Source: Defluviitaleaceae bacterium (GTDB lineage Bacteria; Bacillota; Clostridia; Lachnospirales; WQUN01). Taken from it: a DNA stretch of 37,245 nucleotides. A program made the position numbers and the translations under genes. The stretch is from positions 1-37,245 of the forward strand of contig WQSR01000027.1 in NCBI GenBank assembly GCA_009787785.1. Reading direction: 5' to 3'. This document shows, in pieces, positions 7,593 to 15,791 of the stretch (positions are counted from its first letter, which is position 1; each line of letters begins with the position of its first letter). Under the pieces are notes generated by a model. The model saw only the letters and a list, made by a program, of their open reading frames with translations. It made no database searches and was not told the DNA's origin.

Positions 7593-9101
7593 TTATATAT
7601 ACCGTGCCAAAAACGCCCCGTCCAGCTCAGGATAGAGGACATATTTGCCAAGTAGATTCCGTACGCGCTCCAGAGAGCGGGACTTTACCCCGGCGTCCAG
7701 GTTGTACTCGGTTTTGGTGGGCTTGCCGTTTTTGCCCCGCTTGGGGCTGACGGCGGCGATGGCGTCGGCAATGATATTTCCCACTTCAACCATTTCTGCT
7801 TTACCCATCCCCAAAGAAGTGAGGGCGGGGGTGCCCAAGCGCAAGCCGCTGGTAATCCAGGGGCCGTTCTTGTCGCCGGGGATGGTGTTGCGGTTCAGGG
7901 TCAGGCCGCATTCCCGCAGGGCATTTTCGGCCTGGGTGCCCGTGATGCCCAGATGCCCCACCTCCACCAGCACGATATGATTGTCCGTGCCTCCGGTCTG
8001 CACCTTCGCGCCGCGCTCCACCAGCGTAGCGGCCAGGGCGCGGGCATTTTCGATGACATTGGCGGCGTACGCCCGGAAGGCGGGCGCGTTGGCTTCCTTG
8101 AAGGCAATGGCCTTCGCCGCCATCACATGGGGCAGTGGCCCCCCCAGCACATGGGGACAGCCCTTGTCCACGTATTCGCGGTATTCCTCTTTGCACAGCA
8201 CCATGCCGCCCCGGGGGCCCCGCAGGGTCTTGTGGGTCGTCGTCGTCACCAAATCGGCGTAGGGGATGGGGTTGTGCTTGCCTGTAAGGGCCTTCCCCGC
8301 CACCAGCCCGGCAAAATGGGCCATGTCTACCATAAGCACCGCGTCTACCTCGTCGGCGTATTGGCGCAACAGCGCGAAATCCAGATTGCGGGAATACGCG
8401 CTAAAGCCCGTGAGCAGAATCAGCGGGCGCACCTCGTGGAGCTGTTTGCGCAAGGCTTCATAGTCCAGCAGACCCGTTTCCTGGTTGACATGGTAGAAAT
8501 GCACATCGAAGAGCTGGCCGGAAATATTGTGCCGGTAGCCGTGGGTCAGATGCCCGCCGGAGTACAAATCCATGCCCATGATTTTTTGGTTGCCCAAGGC
8601 GTGGCGGATTTCATTCCACTGGGCGTCGGAAATGTGCAAGAGATTGGCGTTGTCCCATTGCGCCAGCATGGGGGCCTGTACCTTGGCGCGCAGAATGGCC
8701 CAGAAGGCTACCATATTGGCGTCCGCGCCGGAATGGGGCTGGACATAGGCGTGCTCCGCGCCGAAAAGGGCCTTCGCCTCCGCACAGGCGATGCGCTCGA
8801 TTTCGTCGATATTGTCGCACCCGGCATAGAAACGCTTGCCCACATAGCCCTCGGCGTATTTGTCCGTCAGGAGGTTGCCCATGGCACTCTGCACCGCGTA
8901 GGAGCAGTAATTCTCGCTGGCGATGAGCTTCAAGTAGCTCCGCTGGTCCAGCAGTTCCCGGATAATGCCCTTGGCGATGTCCGGGCAAGTACGTGCCACC
9001 ACGTCCAGATTGGCGGCGAAGGCCATCATTTCAGGGTTCATGCCCTTTTCGCAACGGCTTGTGTCGCATAACTGTGTCATGTAATCCTTTAGTATTTCCA
9101 T
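7593..9101 (-). CDS. glyA: Serine hydroxymethyltransferase, long form
   Basis: This PLP enzyme interconverts serine plus tetrahydrofolate with glycine plus 5,10-methylenetetrahydrofolate. Family motifs are clear: LIASENYCS near 59-67, YAEGYVGKRFYAGCDNID near 82-99, VDMAHFAGL with Asp259 and His262, and the PLP-binding Lys291 in TTTTHKTLRGPRGG. At 502 residues it is longer than the usual ~415-residue bacterial enzyme. The extra material includes a region after residue 140 (LRAKVQAPMLAQWDNANLLHIS), as in the long SHMTs known from chlamydiae and spirochaetes. ATG 9101 follows AAAGGAT. It is 13 bases downstream of folD, whose product uses the methylene-folate it makes. No glycine riboswitch is seen, which fits its internal operon position. 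Confidence 0.96.
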   Translation of the reverse strand: MEILKDYMTQLCDTSRCEKGMNPEMMAFAANLDVVARTCPDIAKGIIRELLDQRSYLKLIASENYCSYAVQSAMGNLLTDKYAEGYVGKRFYAGCDNIDEIERIACAEAKALFGAEHAYVQPHSGADANMVAFWAILRAKVQAPMLAQWDNANLLHISDAQWNEIRHALGNQKIMGMDLYSGGHLTHGYRHNISGQLFDVHFYHVNQETGLLDYEALRKQLHEVRPLILLTGFSAYSRNLDFALLRQYADEVDAVLMVDMAHFAGLVAGKALTGKHNPIPYADLVTTTTHKTLRGPRGGMVLCKEEYREYVDKGCPHVLGGPLPHVMAAKAIAFKEANAPAFRAYAANVIENARALAATLVERGAKVQTGGTDNHIVLVEVGHLGITGTQAENALRECGLTLNRNTIPGDKNGPWITSGLRLGTPALTSLGMGKAEMVEVGNIIADAIAAVSPKRGKNGKPTKTEYNLDAGVKSRSLERVRNLLGKYVLYPELDGAFLARYI

Positions 9102-9114
9102 GTCAATTATCCTT

Positions 9115-9945
9115 TCATCTGGTGGCTATATTTTTCGCCGCTTCCAGCGTATTCTTCATAAGCATGGCCCGGGTCATGGGGCCTACACCGCCGGGCACAG
9201 GTGTGATATGTGACGCGATTTTCCCCACGGCGTCGAAGTCCACATCGCCGCAGATTTTATTGCCGTCGCGGTTGATGCCCACGTCGATTACCACCGCACC
9301 GGGCTTCACCATGCCGGCGGTAATCAACCCCGCCTTGCCCACAGCGCACACCAGAATATCCGCCATGCGGGTGTGCATGGCCAAATCCGCCGTGTGGATA
9401 TGGCAAATCGTTACCGTGGCGTCCCGCTGTAAAAGCATCATGGCCATGGGCTTGCCCACGATATTGGAATGGCCCACCACCACGGCGTGCTTGCCCCGTG
9501 GGTCGATTGCATAGGCGTCCAGCAGCTCCATCACCCCCGCCGGGGTGCAGGGCAAAAAGGTGGGGCCCTTGTTCAAATAGAATTTCCCCGCCGTCACCGT
9601 ATGGAAGGCGTCCACGTCCTTCTCCGGCGCGATGGCCTGAAGCACCGCCTCCGCGCCATATCCCCCGGGCAAGGGCAACTGCACAAGTATCCCGTGTATA
9701 TCGGGCTGGTTGTTGAGCCGGTGGATGAGGGCGGGCAATTTCTCCTGACCCGCCTCTTCCCCCAGGCGGTACGTATGGCTGACAATGCCGCAACGTGCAC
9801 AATCCTTCTCCTTGTGGGCTACATACACTTCGGAGGCGGGGTTGTGGCCCACGATAATCACCGCAAGCCCCGGCGGGGCGTCCAACCTGGCGGCCTGTTT
9901 TTTCACGTCCATGCGTACACGCTTGGCCAGAGCGTTGCCGTCCAT
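9115..9945 (-). CDS. folD: Bifunctional methylenetetrahydrofolate dehydrogenase/cyclohydrolase
   Basis: FolD oxidises 5,10-methylene-THF with NAD(P) and hydrolyses the methenyl product to 10-formyl-THF. Visible signatures are PGLAVIIVGHNPASEVYVAHKEKDC (the catalytic Lys lies in YVxxKxK), the substrate-loop ILVQLPLPGG, KDVDAFH, PCTPAGVMELL, the Rossmann motif VVVGHSNIVGKPMAMMLL, and the C-terminal TPVPGGVGPMTRAML. ATG 9945 is given here, but it lies 19 bases from the only ribosome site. An in-frame ATA at 9957 sits at ideal spacing and would give the family-like N-terminus MAILMDG (see the separate site entry). The gene is directly followed by glyA. Confidence 0.95.
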   Translation of the reverse strand: MDGNALAKRVRMDVKKQAARLDAPPGLAVIIVGHNPASEVYVAHKEKDCARCGIVSHTYRLGEEAGQEKLPALIHRLNNQPDIHGILVQLPLPGGYGAEAVLQAIAPEKDVDAFHTVTAGKFYLNKGPTFLPCTPAGVMELLDAYAIDPRGKHAVVVGHSNIVGKPMAMMLLQRDATVTICHIHTADLAMHTRMADILVCAVGKAGLITAGMVKPGAVVIDVGINRDGNKICGDVDFDAVGKIASHITPVPGGVGPMTRAMLMKNTLEAAKNIATR

Positions 9946-9954
9946 AAGAATCGC

Positions 9955-9971
9955 TATGGTGTATCACCTCT
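9955..9971 (-). promoter_or_regulatory. folD ribosome site with apparent ATA start codon
   Basis: On the minus strand AGAGGTG (9971-9965) is followed after 7 bases by ATA (9957-9955), then GCG ATT CTT and the ATG at 9945. Starting at ATA gives MAILMDG, which matches the usual FolD beginning. The ATG at 9945 would sit 19 bases from the ribosome site, which is too far. Either the rare ATA start is used, or an ATG has mutated or been miscalled. The site overlaps the stop codon of the HD-domain gene. Confidence 0.6.
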
Positions 9972-10653
9972 AGGACAATATTTTATTAAGCTTAGCCGTT
10001 CCATTTTGATACGTCCCCGTAATTTCTTCGTGCAAGCCATTGTAAAAATCAATGGTGGTCCACTGCCGTTGCTTGGCGATTGCCTTTGCCCGTGAGGTGT
10101 GGAATTTGTCGTATACATTTTTCAGTTTGTAATTATATTCCTGGAAAAAGGAGGATACCTCCGCGCCGCCGCCCTCGGTGATTATGTGTCCGCTTTCATC
10201 CAGGATATACAGCGGCTCACCAACCTGCCCACTATGGATGAAAGTCCGCGCAAGGCCGATGGCTCCCGCCGCCTCCAATTTGTCCGCATCGAATAGAATC
10301 TTCGCCTCCGTGCTTTGGGGCGGATTGCCCCGGCGGAAACGGTGGGCGGCAATACACCCTTGCACATGGGCGGCTTTTTCCGCTTCCCAGCCCCTTTGCG
10401 CTGTTAGAAATTCGTACGCCATTTCGCCACCCATGTGGGCGTGGCAGAGGCTGTGGTCGGCAAATTGCCGATCCCGCCCGATGTCGTGGAGCAAACAGGC
10501 CGCAATGAGAATATCGTAGTCCACATCCTTTTCATGGCTGGCGATATCCAACGCCGCGTACAGCACCCGATAAATATGGTGCTTGTCGTGGGCCGCGTCG
10601 CGCATACATTCGTGCATGTGGGCTTCGATGGCGCGGTATTCGGTTTTATCCAT
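9970..10653 (-). CDS. HD-superfamily phosphohydrolase
   Basis: The 227-residue protein has the metal-binding HD pattern: an early His in HDKHHIYRVLYAA, the LLHDIGRD doublet, a His in the AHMGGEMAYEFL helix, and the distal Asp in ILFDADKLEAAGAIGLAR. This matches the small HD phosphohydrolases of unknown substrate (YedJ/YpgQ-like), some of which act on nucleotides. ATG 10653 is chosen over the in-frame TTG at 10665; neither has a strong ribosome site. It overlaps the end of the flavoprotein gene by 8 bases, suggesting coupling, and its stop overlaps the folD ribosome site. The substrate cannot be told from the sequence. Confidence 0.85.
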   Translation of the reverse strand: MDKTEYRAIEAHMHECMRDAAHDKHHIYRVLYAALDIASHEKDVDYDILIAACLLHDIGRDRQFADHSLCHAHMGGEMAYEFLTAQRGWEAEKAAHVQGCIAAHRFRRGNPPQSTEAKILFDADKLEAAGAIGLARTFIHSGQVGEPLYILDESGHIITEGGGAEVSSFFQEYNYKLKNVYDKFHTSRAKAIAKQRQWTTIDFYNGLHEEITGTYQNGTAKLNKILS

Positions 10654-11221
10654 GGATTTTTTCAAGTAGCCAGACGATGTTTTCCCCCAGCCTTTGCATG
10701 GTGCGGACGCCCTCCTCGTCCTTCTCGTAGTCCCCGGGGCCCATGGAAAGGCTCATATTCCAATAAGTACTGCCCGGCACAATCATGTCGCAGATGCCGA
10801 AGAAATGGCCGATGGAATCCAGGGTATGGACAGCCCCGGCACGGCGCACCGCGCTCACCGCCGCACCGATTTTCCGCGAGAAGGGGTTGCCGTCGCGCCG
10901 GGACATGAAGCCGCAACGGTCGATGAGGGCCTTCGTCTCCGGCGTGAGGTCGGAGAAATAGGTGGGCGAGCCGATGACAATGGCGTCGGCGGCCTTCATC
11001 TTGGGGTATAGCTCGTTTATCCAGTCGTCGATGGCACAGCGGCCCGGGCTCCGCTTGGGGGAACAGCCCCCGCAAGCACAACAGCCGCGCACCTGGCGGC
11101 CTCCGGCCTGATACAGCTCCGTTTCGTGGCCTGCGGCGGCGCAGACGGCCAGCACGGTGTTGAGCATTCCGGCGGTGTTGCCCTCGGGACGGGGGCTTCC
11201 GTTGATGGCGAGAATTAACAT
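10646..11221 (-). CDS. Flavodoxin-fold NAD(P)H-dependent reductase / iron-sulfur flavoprotein-like
   Basis: The protein starts with LILAINGSPRPEGNTAGML, the FMN phosphate-binding loop of the NADPH-dependent FMN reductase and iron-sulfur flavoprotein families. AIVIGSPTYFSDLTPETKALIDRC is the second flavin-contacting segment. A cysteine group, CCACGGC, lies near residues 46-52, with another Cys (GRCAIDD) further on, so an iron-sulfur cluster or redox thiols are possible. The length (about 191 residues) is normal. ATG 11221 gives the usual family N-terminus. A GTG at 11227 overlaps the preceding stop and is closer to GAAAGGA, so it may also be used. The electron partner is unknown. Confidence 0.88.
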   Translation of the reverse strand: MLILAINGSPRPEGNTAGMLNTVLAVCAAAGHETELYQAGGRQVRGCCACGGCSPKRSPGRCAIDDWINELYPKMKAADAIVIGSPTYFSDLTPETKALIDRCGFMSRRDGNPFSRKIGAAVSAVRRAGAVHTLDSIGHFFGICDMIVPGSTYWNMSLSMGPGDYEKDEEGVRTMQRLGENIVWLLEKIHG

Positions 11222-11223
11222 GT

Positions 11224-11462
11224 TCACACAATCCTTTCAAATAATTCTTTTAACTCTACCCGTAAATCCGGGAAGGTGGGTGAAATAAATTCGTGGACAA
11301 CCTCGTCCTTTTCCTCTTGCTTGAGGCTTTCAAATTCGTAAGGGAAATACACGGGAAAGGCACCGTACAGCTTGAACCGGCCTTCTATCAGGGCATACAC
11401 CTCCACAGAGCCGCCCCGGGCGACATCTTCAGCAGTTGCCCGTCAATTTTTTCATACCGCAT
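11224..11462 (-). pseudogene. Small conserved-looking gene interrupted by a one-base frameshift
   Basis: Two overlapping frames look like one 79-residue protein. The first begins at ATG 11462 after GAAAGGA and encodes MRYEKIDGQLLKMSPG. It then runs into a different frame that stops soon after. The second frame encodes SVEVYALIEGRFKLYG and continues to VELKELFERIV at 11224. Adding one G to the GGGG run at 11414-11417 joins them smoothly as MSPGGGSVEVY. The start overlaps the end of the RDD gene and the stop overlaps the flavoprotein start, as expected for an intact operon gene. Explanations are a sequencing error, a recent mutation, or frameshifting at the CCCGGGGC slip site. No domain is recognised. 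Confidence 0.55.
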
Positions 11463-12144
11463 GGGTTCCTTTCCCATGTATGGCCTCCTTTGCCGTGTAA
11501 TATTGCGCCAGCCCCCGCTCAATTTCCGCGCCGCCGTCGGGCAGGGTATGCCTCCGGCGCAGCCATTCGTCCACCACGCGGCTTTCCTCGGGGGACAGGG
11601 TATCGGTATGCCGCGTGATAAACTCCGGTATGTCGTGCGGGGGCGCGGAAAATCCCACGTCCTCCATTTTTGAATAATACTCCCCTACCACCACCGTACC
11701 CGCCGCCATGTCGCCCAGGCGTTTGTGCCGCTTGGAAAACAAGATGACAAAGAGCCCCACATACAGTATATCCACCGAGGTGCGGAACAAGGCACGCACC
11801 AGCACATGGGAAAGCTGTAGGGGCTGGCCGTTTTCGCGGATGGCGCGCAGGCCAAAGATTTTCTTGCCCACGCTCTGGCCGTTCATGTTCAACTCGCACA
11901 GGATGAAATAGCCGAAATTGATGACAAAGGCCCCGACCATTACGGCACCCAAGGCCACGCCGCTGGGGCTGGTGTTATTGAAAACCCAGCGGTCAAAGCC
12001 CAGCAATATAACCCCGGCCAGCAGGGCTATGGCCACAAGCTGGAGGGTATAGTCAATAATAAATGCCGCCAGCCGCGACCCAACCCCGGCCAGGCGGTAT
12101 TCCACCTCAATGTTGGCGGGGGTGACGATGGCAATGGTTTTCAT
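11452..12144 (-). CDS. RDD-family membrane protein
   Basis: The 230-residue protein has the RDD signature: GVGSRLAAFIIDY at residues 21-33 carries the conserved Arg and Asp. Membrane segments follow at about 33-50, 65-90 and 125-140, and the conserved GQSVGKKIFGLRAIRENGQPLQL and RHKRLGDMAAGTVVV blocks are present. A polar C-terminal tail of about 75 residues follows. RDD proteins often neighbour MoxR/DUF58 genes, and some have been linked to ion exchange; the function here is not known. Start ATG follows GGGAGGTAAG, 9 bases after the DUF58 stop. Confidence 0.9.
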   Translation of the reverse strand: MKTIAIVTPANIEVEYRLAGVGSRLAAFIIDYTLQLVAIALLAGVILLGFDRWVFNNTSPSGVALGAVMVGAFVINFGYFILCELNMNGQSVGKKIFGLRAIRENGQPLQLSHVLVRALFRTSVDILYVGLFVILFSKRHKRLGDMAAGTVVVGEYYSKMEDVGFSAPPHDIPEFITRHTDTLSPEESRVVDEWLRRRHTLPDGGAEIERGLAQYYTAKEAIHGKGTHAV

Positions 12145-12153
12145 CTTACCTCC

Positions 12154-13476
12154 CTATGACGTGCTTCGCACAATTTGCAGGTATCGGTTCACTGCCGAAA
12201 CGGCAAAATGCTCCGCCGGGCTTTCCACGTTGGGGATGCGCATGGCGTTCAACTGGCGAAAGATTTTCTTCCGCTCCGCTTGAAATTCCAGGGCTGTGTC
12301 CCGCAGGATTTTTTCCTTTCGCCCCTTTGCCTTGGCCTCCGCCATCTTGTTCAGCTTCTCGTTTTCCATGAACACCACGATGGGCATGTGCCGCTTCTTG
12401 AGGATGGCGATGTGGGCGATAAGCTCCTCCGCCTCCTCCAGTATCTCAAAATCTGTGAAGATAAATACCAAACTACGCCGCTTCTGCCCCTCGCACAAAG
12501 CCCGAAACGCTCCCTCGTAGTCGGCGGTCAGGCGGTTGCCCTCGATGTGGTACAGCGTCTCCATCAGCGCGTTGCGGTGCCCCGCGCCCTTGCCGGGCTT
12601 GATATTGGCCGTGACCCGTGCGTCAAAGGCCATCAGCCCCGCCTGGTCGTTTTGCTGGTTCACGATGTCGGACAGGATGAGGGCGGCGTTGATGGCATAG
12701 TCCAGTTTCTTGTAGCCGCCCACGCTGTAGGACATGGGGCGGGCGGTGTCCAGCAGGATATACACGGGCTGGTTGCGCTCGATTTGGTACTGGTTCACGA
12801 TAAATTTACCCTCACGGGCGGTGGCGGGCCAGTTGATTTTGCGGTAATCGTCCCCCTCCACATAGGCCCGCAGGCTTTCGAACTCCGAGCCGTTGCCAAA
12901 CTGGCGCAGTACCTTGTCGCCCTGGGGCAACAGGCGGCTTTTTTGCATCATCAGGCGAAACTTCGAGAGGTCGCGCACGTTGGGGTACACCTTCAAATCT
13001 ACGGGGCACGGGAGGGATATATGCTTCACGCAAAAGCCCAGCACCCCACGGTAGCGCAGGAAAATCTGCTCAAAGGCAAAGCTCCCCCGCTTGGCGGGAA
13101 CCACTTCATAGGAAAAAGTCCCCTCTTCCCCCGCCTCCAGAAAATGGGTCATGTCCTGTGCCCGTGTGGGGAAAAACCGCCCCGCGTCCCCCATGCCCCC
13201 CAACGCCTGTATCCACAGCCGGTGCCGTGAGCGGTTGCGCACACAAAAGGACAGCGTGTTTTCCGCTTTGAAATACAAATGGCCGTCCTGGTTATCCGCC
13301 CATTTTACGGCAAAGGCTTTGCCTCGGGGGGTGAGTATGGCATCCAAAACAATAAACCAGCCCAGCAATACATTGACAAACAAAAACATATACACATGCC
13401 AGCCCACGGGATACGCCCCCAGAGCCAGCACCGCCCCCAGCAACGCCAAAAGGGGTACCCGCCGCGTGACGCTCAC
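12154..13476 (-). CDS. DUF58 protein (MoxR-partner, vWA-like)
   Basis: The 440-residue protein has an N-terminal membrane hairpin (about residues 8-48) and a beta-rich extracytoplasmic-like region. It then has the DUF58 core: FESLRAYVEGDDYRKINWPATAREGKFIVNQY, with the invariant Arg, Trp and Ala. The von Willebrand-A-like strand YILLDTARPMSYSVGGYKKLDYAI follows. Proteins of this family work with MoxR AAA+ ATPases, probably as chaperone-like assembly factors for enzymes or surface complexes. The GTG start overlaps the moxR stop as GTGA, a mark of translational coupling. Confidence 0.92.
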   Translation of the reverse strand: MSVTRRVPLLALLGAVLALGAYPVGWHVYMFLFVNVLLGWFIVLDAILTPRGKAFAVKWADNQDGHLYFKAENTLSFCVRNRSRHRLWIQALGGMGDAGRFFPTRAQDMTHFLEAGEEGTFSYEVVPAKRGSFAFEQIFLRYRGVLGFCVKHISLPCPVDLKVYPNVRDLSKFRLMMQKSRLLPQGDKVLRQFGNGSEFESLRAYVEGDDYRKINWPATAREGKFIVNQYQIERNQPVYILLDTARPMSYSVGGYKKLDYAINAALILSDIVNQQNDQAGLMAFDARVTANIKPGKGAGHRNALMETLYHIEGNRLTADYEGAFRALCEGQKRRSLVFIFTDFEILEEAEELIAHIAILKKRHMPIVVFMENEKLNKMAEAKAKGRKEKILRDTALEFQAERKKIFRQLNAMRIPNVESPAEHFAVSAVNRYLQIVRSTS

Positions 13477-14417
13477 CGGGGTGCCTTTACCTGGCCCAGA
13501 ATGGTTTCGATAACCCCGTCCGCAGATGTCCCTTCAATTTCCGCTTCGGGCTTGAGGATAATCCGGTGGCGGAGCACCGGAGCGGCAAGGAAGCGCACAT
13601 CGTCGGGTATTACAAAGTCCCGCCCCTGCATGGCGGCATAGCATTTCGCCGCCAGCAACAACGCCACGCTCCCCCGTGGGCTCGCGCCGTATTGCACCGC
13701 GCCCATGCGCCGGGTGGTTTCCACCACGCTCACAATATAGTTGAAAAGCCCTTCCTCCACGGTAACGGACAAAATCTCGCGCCGCGCCTGGGCAATGTCC
13801 TGGGCGTTGGCCACGGGTTGCAAATTGCTTTGCGCCAGATTGGCCGCGTCGAAGCCCTGGTGGTACATCTGCAACAGTTGCTTTTCCGCCGCCACGCCGG
13901 GATAGGTCAATAAAATTTTCATCATGAAGCGGTCGGTGAGGGCCTCCGGCAGGGGATAGGTTCCCTCGTATTCCACCGGGTTCTGCGTGGCCATAACGAA
14001 GAAGGGCTCGGCCAGCGCGTGGGTTTCCCCGTCTATGGTGATGGCGCGTTCTTCCATGACCTCCAGCAAAGCGGACTGGGTCTTGGGCGGGGTGCGGTTG
14101 ATTTCGTCCGCGAGCAGAAGCTGGGTGAACAGCGGCCCCCGCCGCAGTTCAAAGGCTCCGGTTTGCCGGTTGTACACCTTCGTACCCAAAATATCCGACG
14201 GCATCAAATCCGCAGTGAACTGCACCCGCTTGCACCCCACATCCAGCACCCGCGCCAGAGACCGCGCCCACAACGTCTTCGCAAGGCCGGGCACACCCTC
14301 CAGCAACACATGCCCCCCGGCAAGCAAAGCCACCAGGGCCAGCTCCGTCATATTCTCCTGATTGAGCACATACGCATTAATTTGCTGTTTAATGTTGTCC
14401 GCTACATTTTTTACCAT
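13473..14417 (-). CDS. MoxR-family AAA+ ATPase
   Basis: The 314-residue ATPase has the Walker A loop GVPGLAKT near residue 40, Walker B LLLADEINRTPPKTQSALLEVMEE, sensor-1 MATQNPVEYEGTYPLPEALTDRFM and a C-terminal lid domain with GASPRGSVALLLAAK. This is the standard length and motif set for MoxR proteins, which use ATP to remodel or activate partners. Its partner here is likely the DUF58 protein encoded next. ATG 14417 follows TTGGAGGATAG, two bases after the stop of the DUF4350-like gene. Confidence 0.95.
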   Translation of the reverse strand: MVKNVADNIKQQINAYVLNQENMTELALVALLAGGHVLLEGVPGLAKTLWARSLARVLDVGCKRVQFTADLMPSDILGTKVYNRQTGAFELRRGPLFTQLLLADEINRTPPKTQSALLEVMEERAITIDGETHALAEPFFVMATQNPVEYEGTYPLPEALTDRFMMKILLTYPGVAAEKQLLQMYHQGFDAANLAQSNLQPVANAQDIAQARREILSVTVEEGLFNYIVSVVETTRRMGAVQYGASPRGSVALLLAAKCYAAMQGRDFVIPDDVRFLAAPVLRHRIILKPEAEIEGTSADGVIETILGQVKAPR

Positions 14418-14419
14418 GT

Positions 14420-15169
14420 CTATCCTCCAAGGGTTTTATGATACAACCGCGCCAGGGCGCGAATCTGTTCGTTTTCCTCCCGCTCGGTCTCCTCGTAAGC
14501 GGGCACGGGCTTGCCGAAGCGTTTTCCCACATGCCAAAGCAATACCACAGTGGCGATGCCCAATTGAATCGTCACCAGCCGCACAATCAGCGGCAAGCGC
14601 GAAAACATAGTCTCCCTCGGGCGCACACCGTGATAATACACCGGGAAAACAATCCGCTCCGCGCCCCAATCGGACAAAAATTCATGCAACCGGATGCCGG
14701 GGGCGGCATTTTCCACAAGATTCACATTGGTCATCAGCTCTGCCCGCCCGGTGACTACCTGCCCAAGCCCCGGCGTGTAATGCAAAAAATCCCCCGCCGT
14801 GAGGTTGCGGGTTCCGGCAAGGTAGCGGTCAATCACCGTGGGGCGGCTGTTTTGCAAAAAAATCAACCGCCCGCCCCTGCGCACCCAGTCCAGCATTTCT
14901 TCGGCCATTTCCTGGCTCACAGCGGGGTTGAAGGGCTGGATAATAATATACACATGCCGCGTATCGCTGGCGCGGGTAAGGGGCGCGTAGCCGATTTGCA
15001 CCGGGTAGCCCATATGCCGCAGGGTATCGTAGAAGAGGCGCGTTCCCGCTTCCGCTGTGGAAAAAGGCGAATACATGGGGCCGGAAACGTCGTCACTGCG
15101 GACAAAGACAAAGACCGCCGCCGCAACGACTATCAGCACCAAAATGAAACTTTTCCCCCGCTTACCCAT
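14420..15169 (-). CDS. DUF4350-like membrane protein of the MoxR/DUF58 cluster
   Basis: From ATG 15169 the protein is 249 residues: an N-terminal membrane anchor (about 5-20), then a soluble domain starting near SPFSTAEAGTRLFYDTLRHMGYPV. A Rossmann-like LLDWVRRGGRLIFLQ element follows, as in DUF4350 proteins. A second membrane segment sits near residues 205-222 (LIVRLVTIQLGIATVVLLW), followed by a charged cytoplasmic tail. ATG 15169 is chosen because GAGGTG lies just upstream; it overlaps the DUF4129-like stop by 8 bases. Position between a DUF4129-like gene and moxR matches the known cluster. The molecular role is unknown. Confidence 0.82.
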   Translation of the reverse strand: MGKRGKSFILVLIVVAAAVFVFVRSDDVSGPMYSPFSTAEAGTRLFYDTLRHMGYPVQIGYAPLTRASDTRHVYIIIQPFNPAVSQEMAEEMLDWVRRGGRLIFLQNSRPTVIDRYLAGTRNLTAGDFLHYTPGLGQVVTGRAELMTNVNLVENAAPGIRLHEFLSDWGAERIVFPVYYHGVRPRETMFSRLPLIVRLVTIQLGIATVVLLWHVGKRFGKPVPAYEETEREENEQIRALARLYHKTLGG

Positions 15170-15791
15170 GGGCCACCTCATGGGTGGCGTGCATGAGCGT
15201 ATCCCCCGCTTCGCAAAAACGGGAAAAATCCCCGTCGTTGGTATCCTTGTATCCAAACCAGGCCAGGTGATACCCGTGGGCCATCTCCATAAAAGGCCGC
15301 GCCAAAGCGGGATGCCCGTTTTTCAAGCCCCGTAAAATCAGCGCGTTGGTGGCGGAGGGGCTGATTTCGATAATGTCCTTTTCGTCCAAGGCCACCAGCG
15401 CGGCGATGTAGCGGTACCGCACGGCCACCCGGCGTTCCTCCGCGTTTTCGCTCAAGGCCAGCAAATCCGCAACGGTATAATTCCCGTGCGCCAGTTCCTC
15501 GAAAATGCCGGAAAGGTCATGCACCTTGGGGCGGCGGCTCTGCAAAAGCATCCGAACCATCACGAACAAGCCCACCGCAAACAAAATACCCCCCACAGCG
15601 GCGAACAAAATCGGTATCACGGGGGTGTCGCCGCTCCCCTGGGGTAGCACAATATTCAACCGGTTGAAAAATCCCTCAATGGCCCGGTTAATTGGTTCGA
15701 GTATTCTTTCCCACAAATCCTGGGTGCGCCCCATCAGCCGGTCATAGCGGCGGGTTTGCAAAACGTCGTATAGCGCGTCCTCAAAGTGCAT
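15162..15791 (-). CDS. DUF4129-like single-pass membrane protein
   Basis: The 209-residue protein has an N-terminal region beginning MHFEDALYDVLQTRRYDR, a single membrane segment near 67-85 (IPILFAAVGGILFAVGLFVMV) and a C-terminal helical cytoplasmic domain. The tail contains RRVAVRYRYIAALVALDEKDII, which resembles the DUF4129 helices found beside MoxR/DUF58/DUF4350 genes. The later conserved transglutaminase-type region of larger homologues is absent. Its start overlaps the upstream membrane gene by 11 bases and its end overlaps the next gene by 8. The family assignment rests on context and partial pattern, so it is moderately certain. Confidence 0.72.
   Translation of the reverse strand: MHFEDALYDVLQTRRYDRLMGRTQDLWERILEPINRAIEGFFNRLNIVLPQGSGDTPVIPILFAAVGGILFAVGLFVMVRMLLQSRRPKVHDLSGIFEELAHGNYTVADLLALSENAEERRVAVRYRYIAALVALDEKDIIEISPSATNALILRGLKNGHPALARPFMEMAHGYHLAWFGYKDTNDGDFSRFCEAGDTLMHATHEVAHG

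Noticed and set aside
7953..9071. 372-codon open frame on the plus strand opposite glyA
   Set aside because: It is the shadow of the well-supported glyA gene, has low-complexity His/Gly/Val-rich translation and no recognisable domain or ribosome site.
12175..13230. 351-codon open frame on the plus strand opposite the DUF58 gene
   Set aside because: The opposite frame encodes a clear DUF58 protein; this one has no domain pattern and reflects GC-rich codon use.
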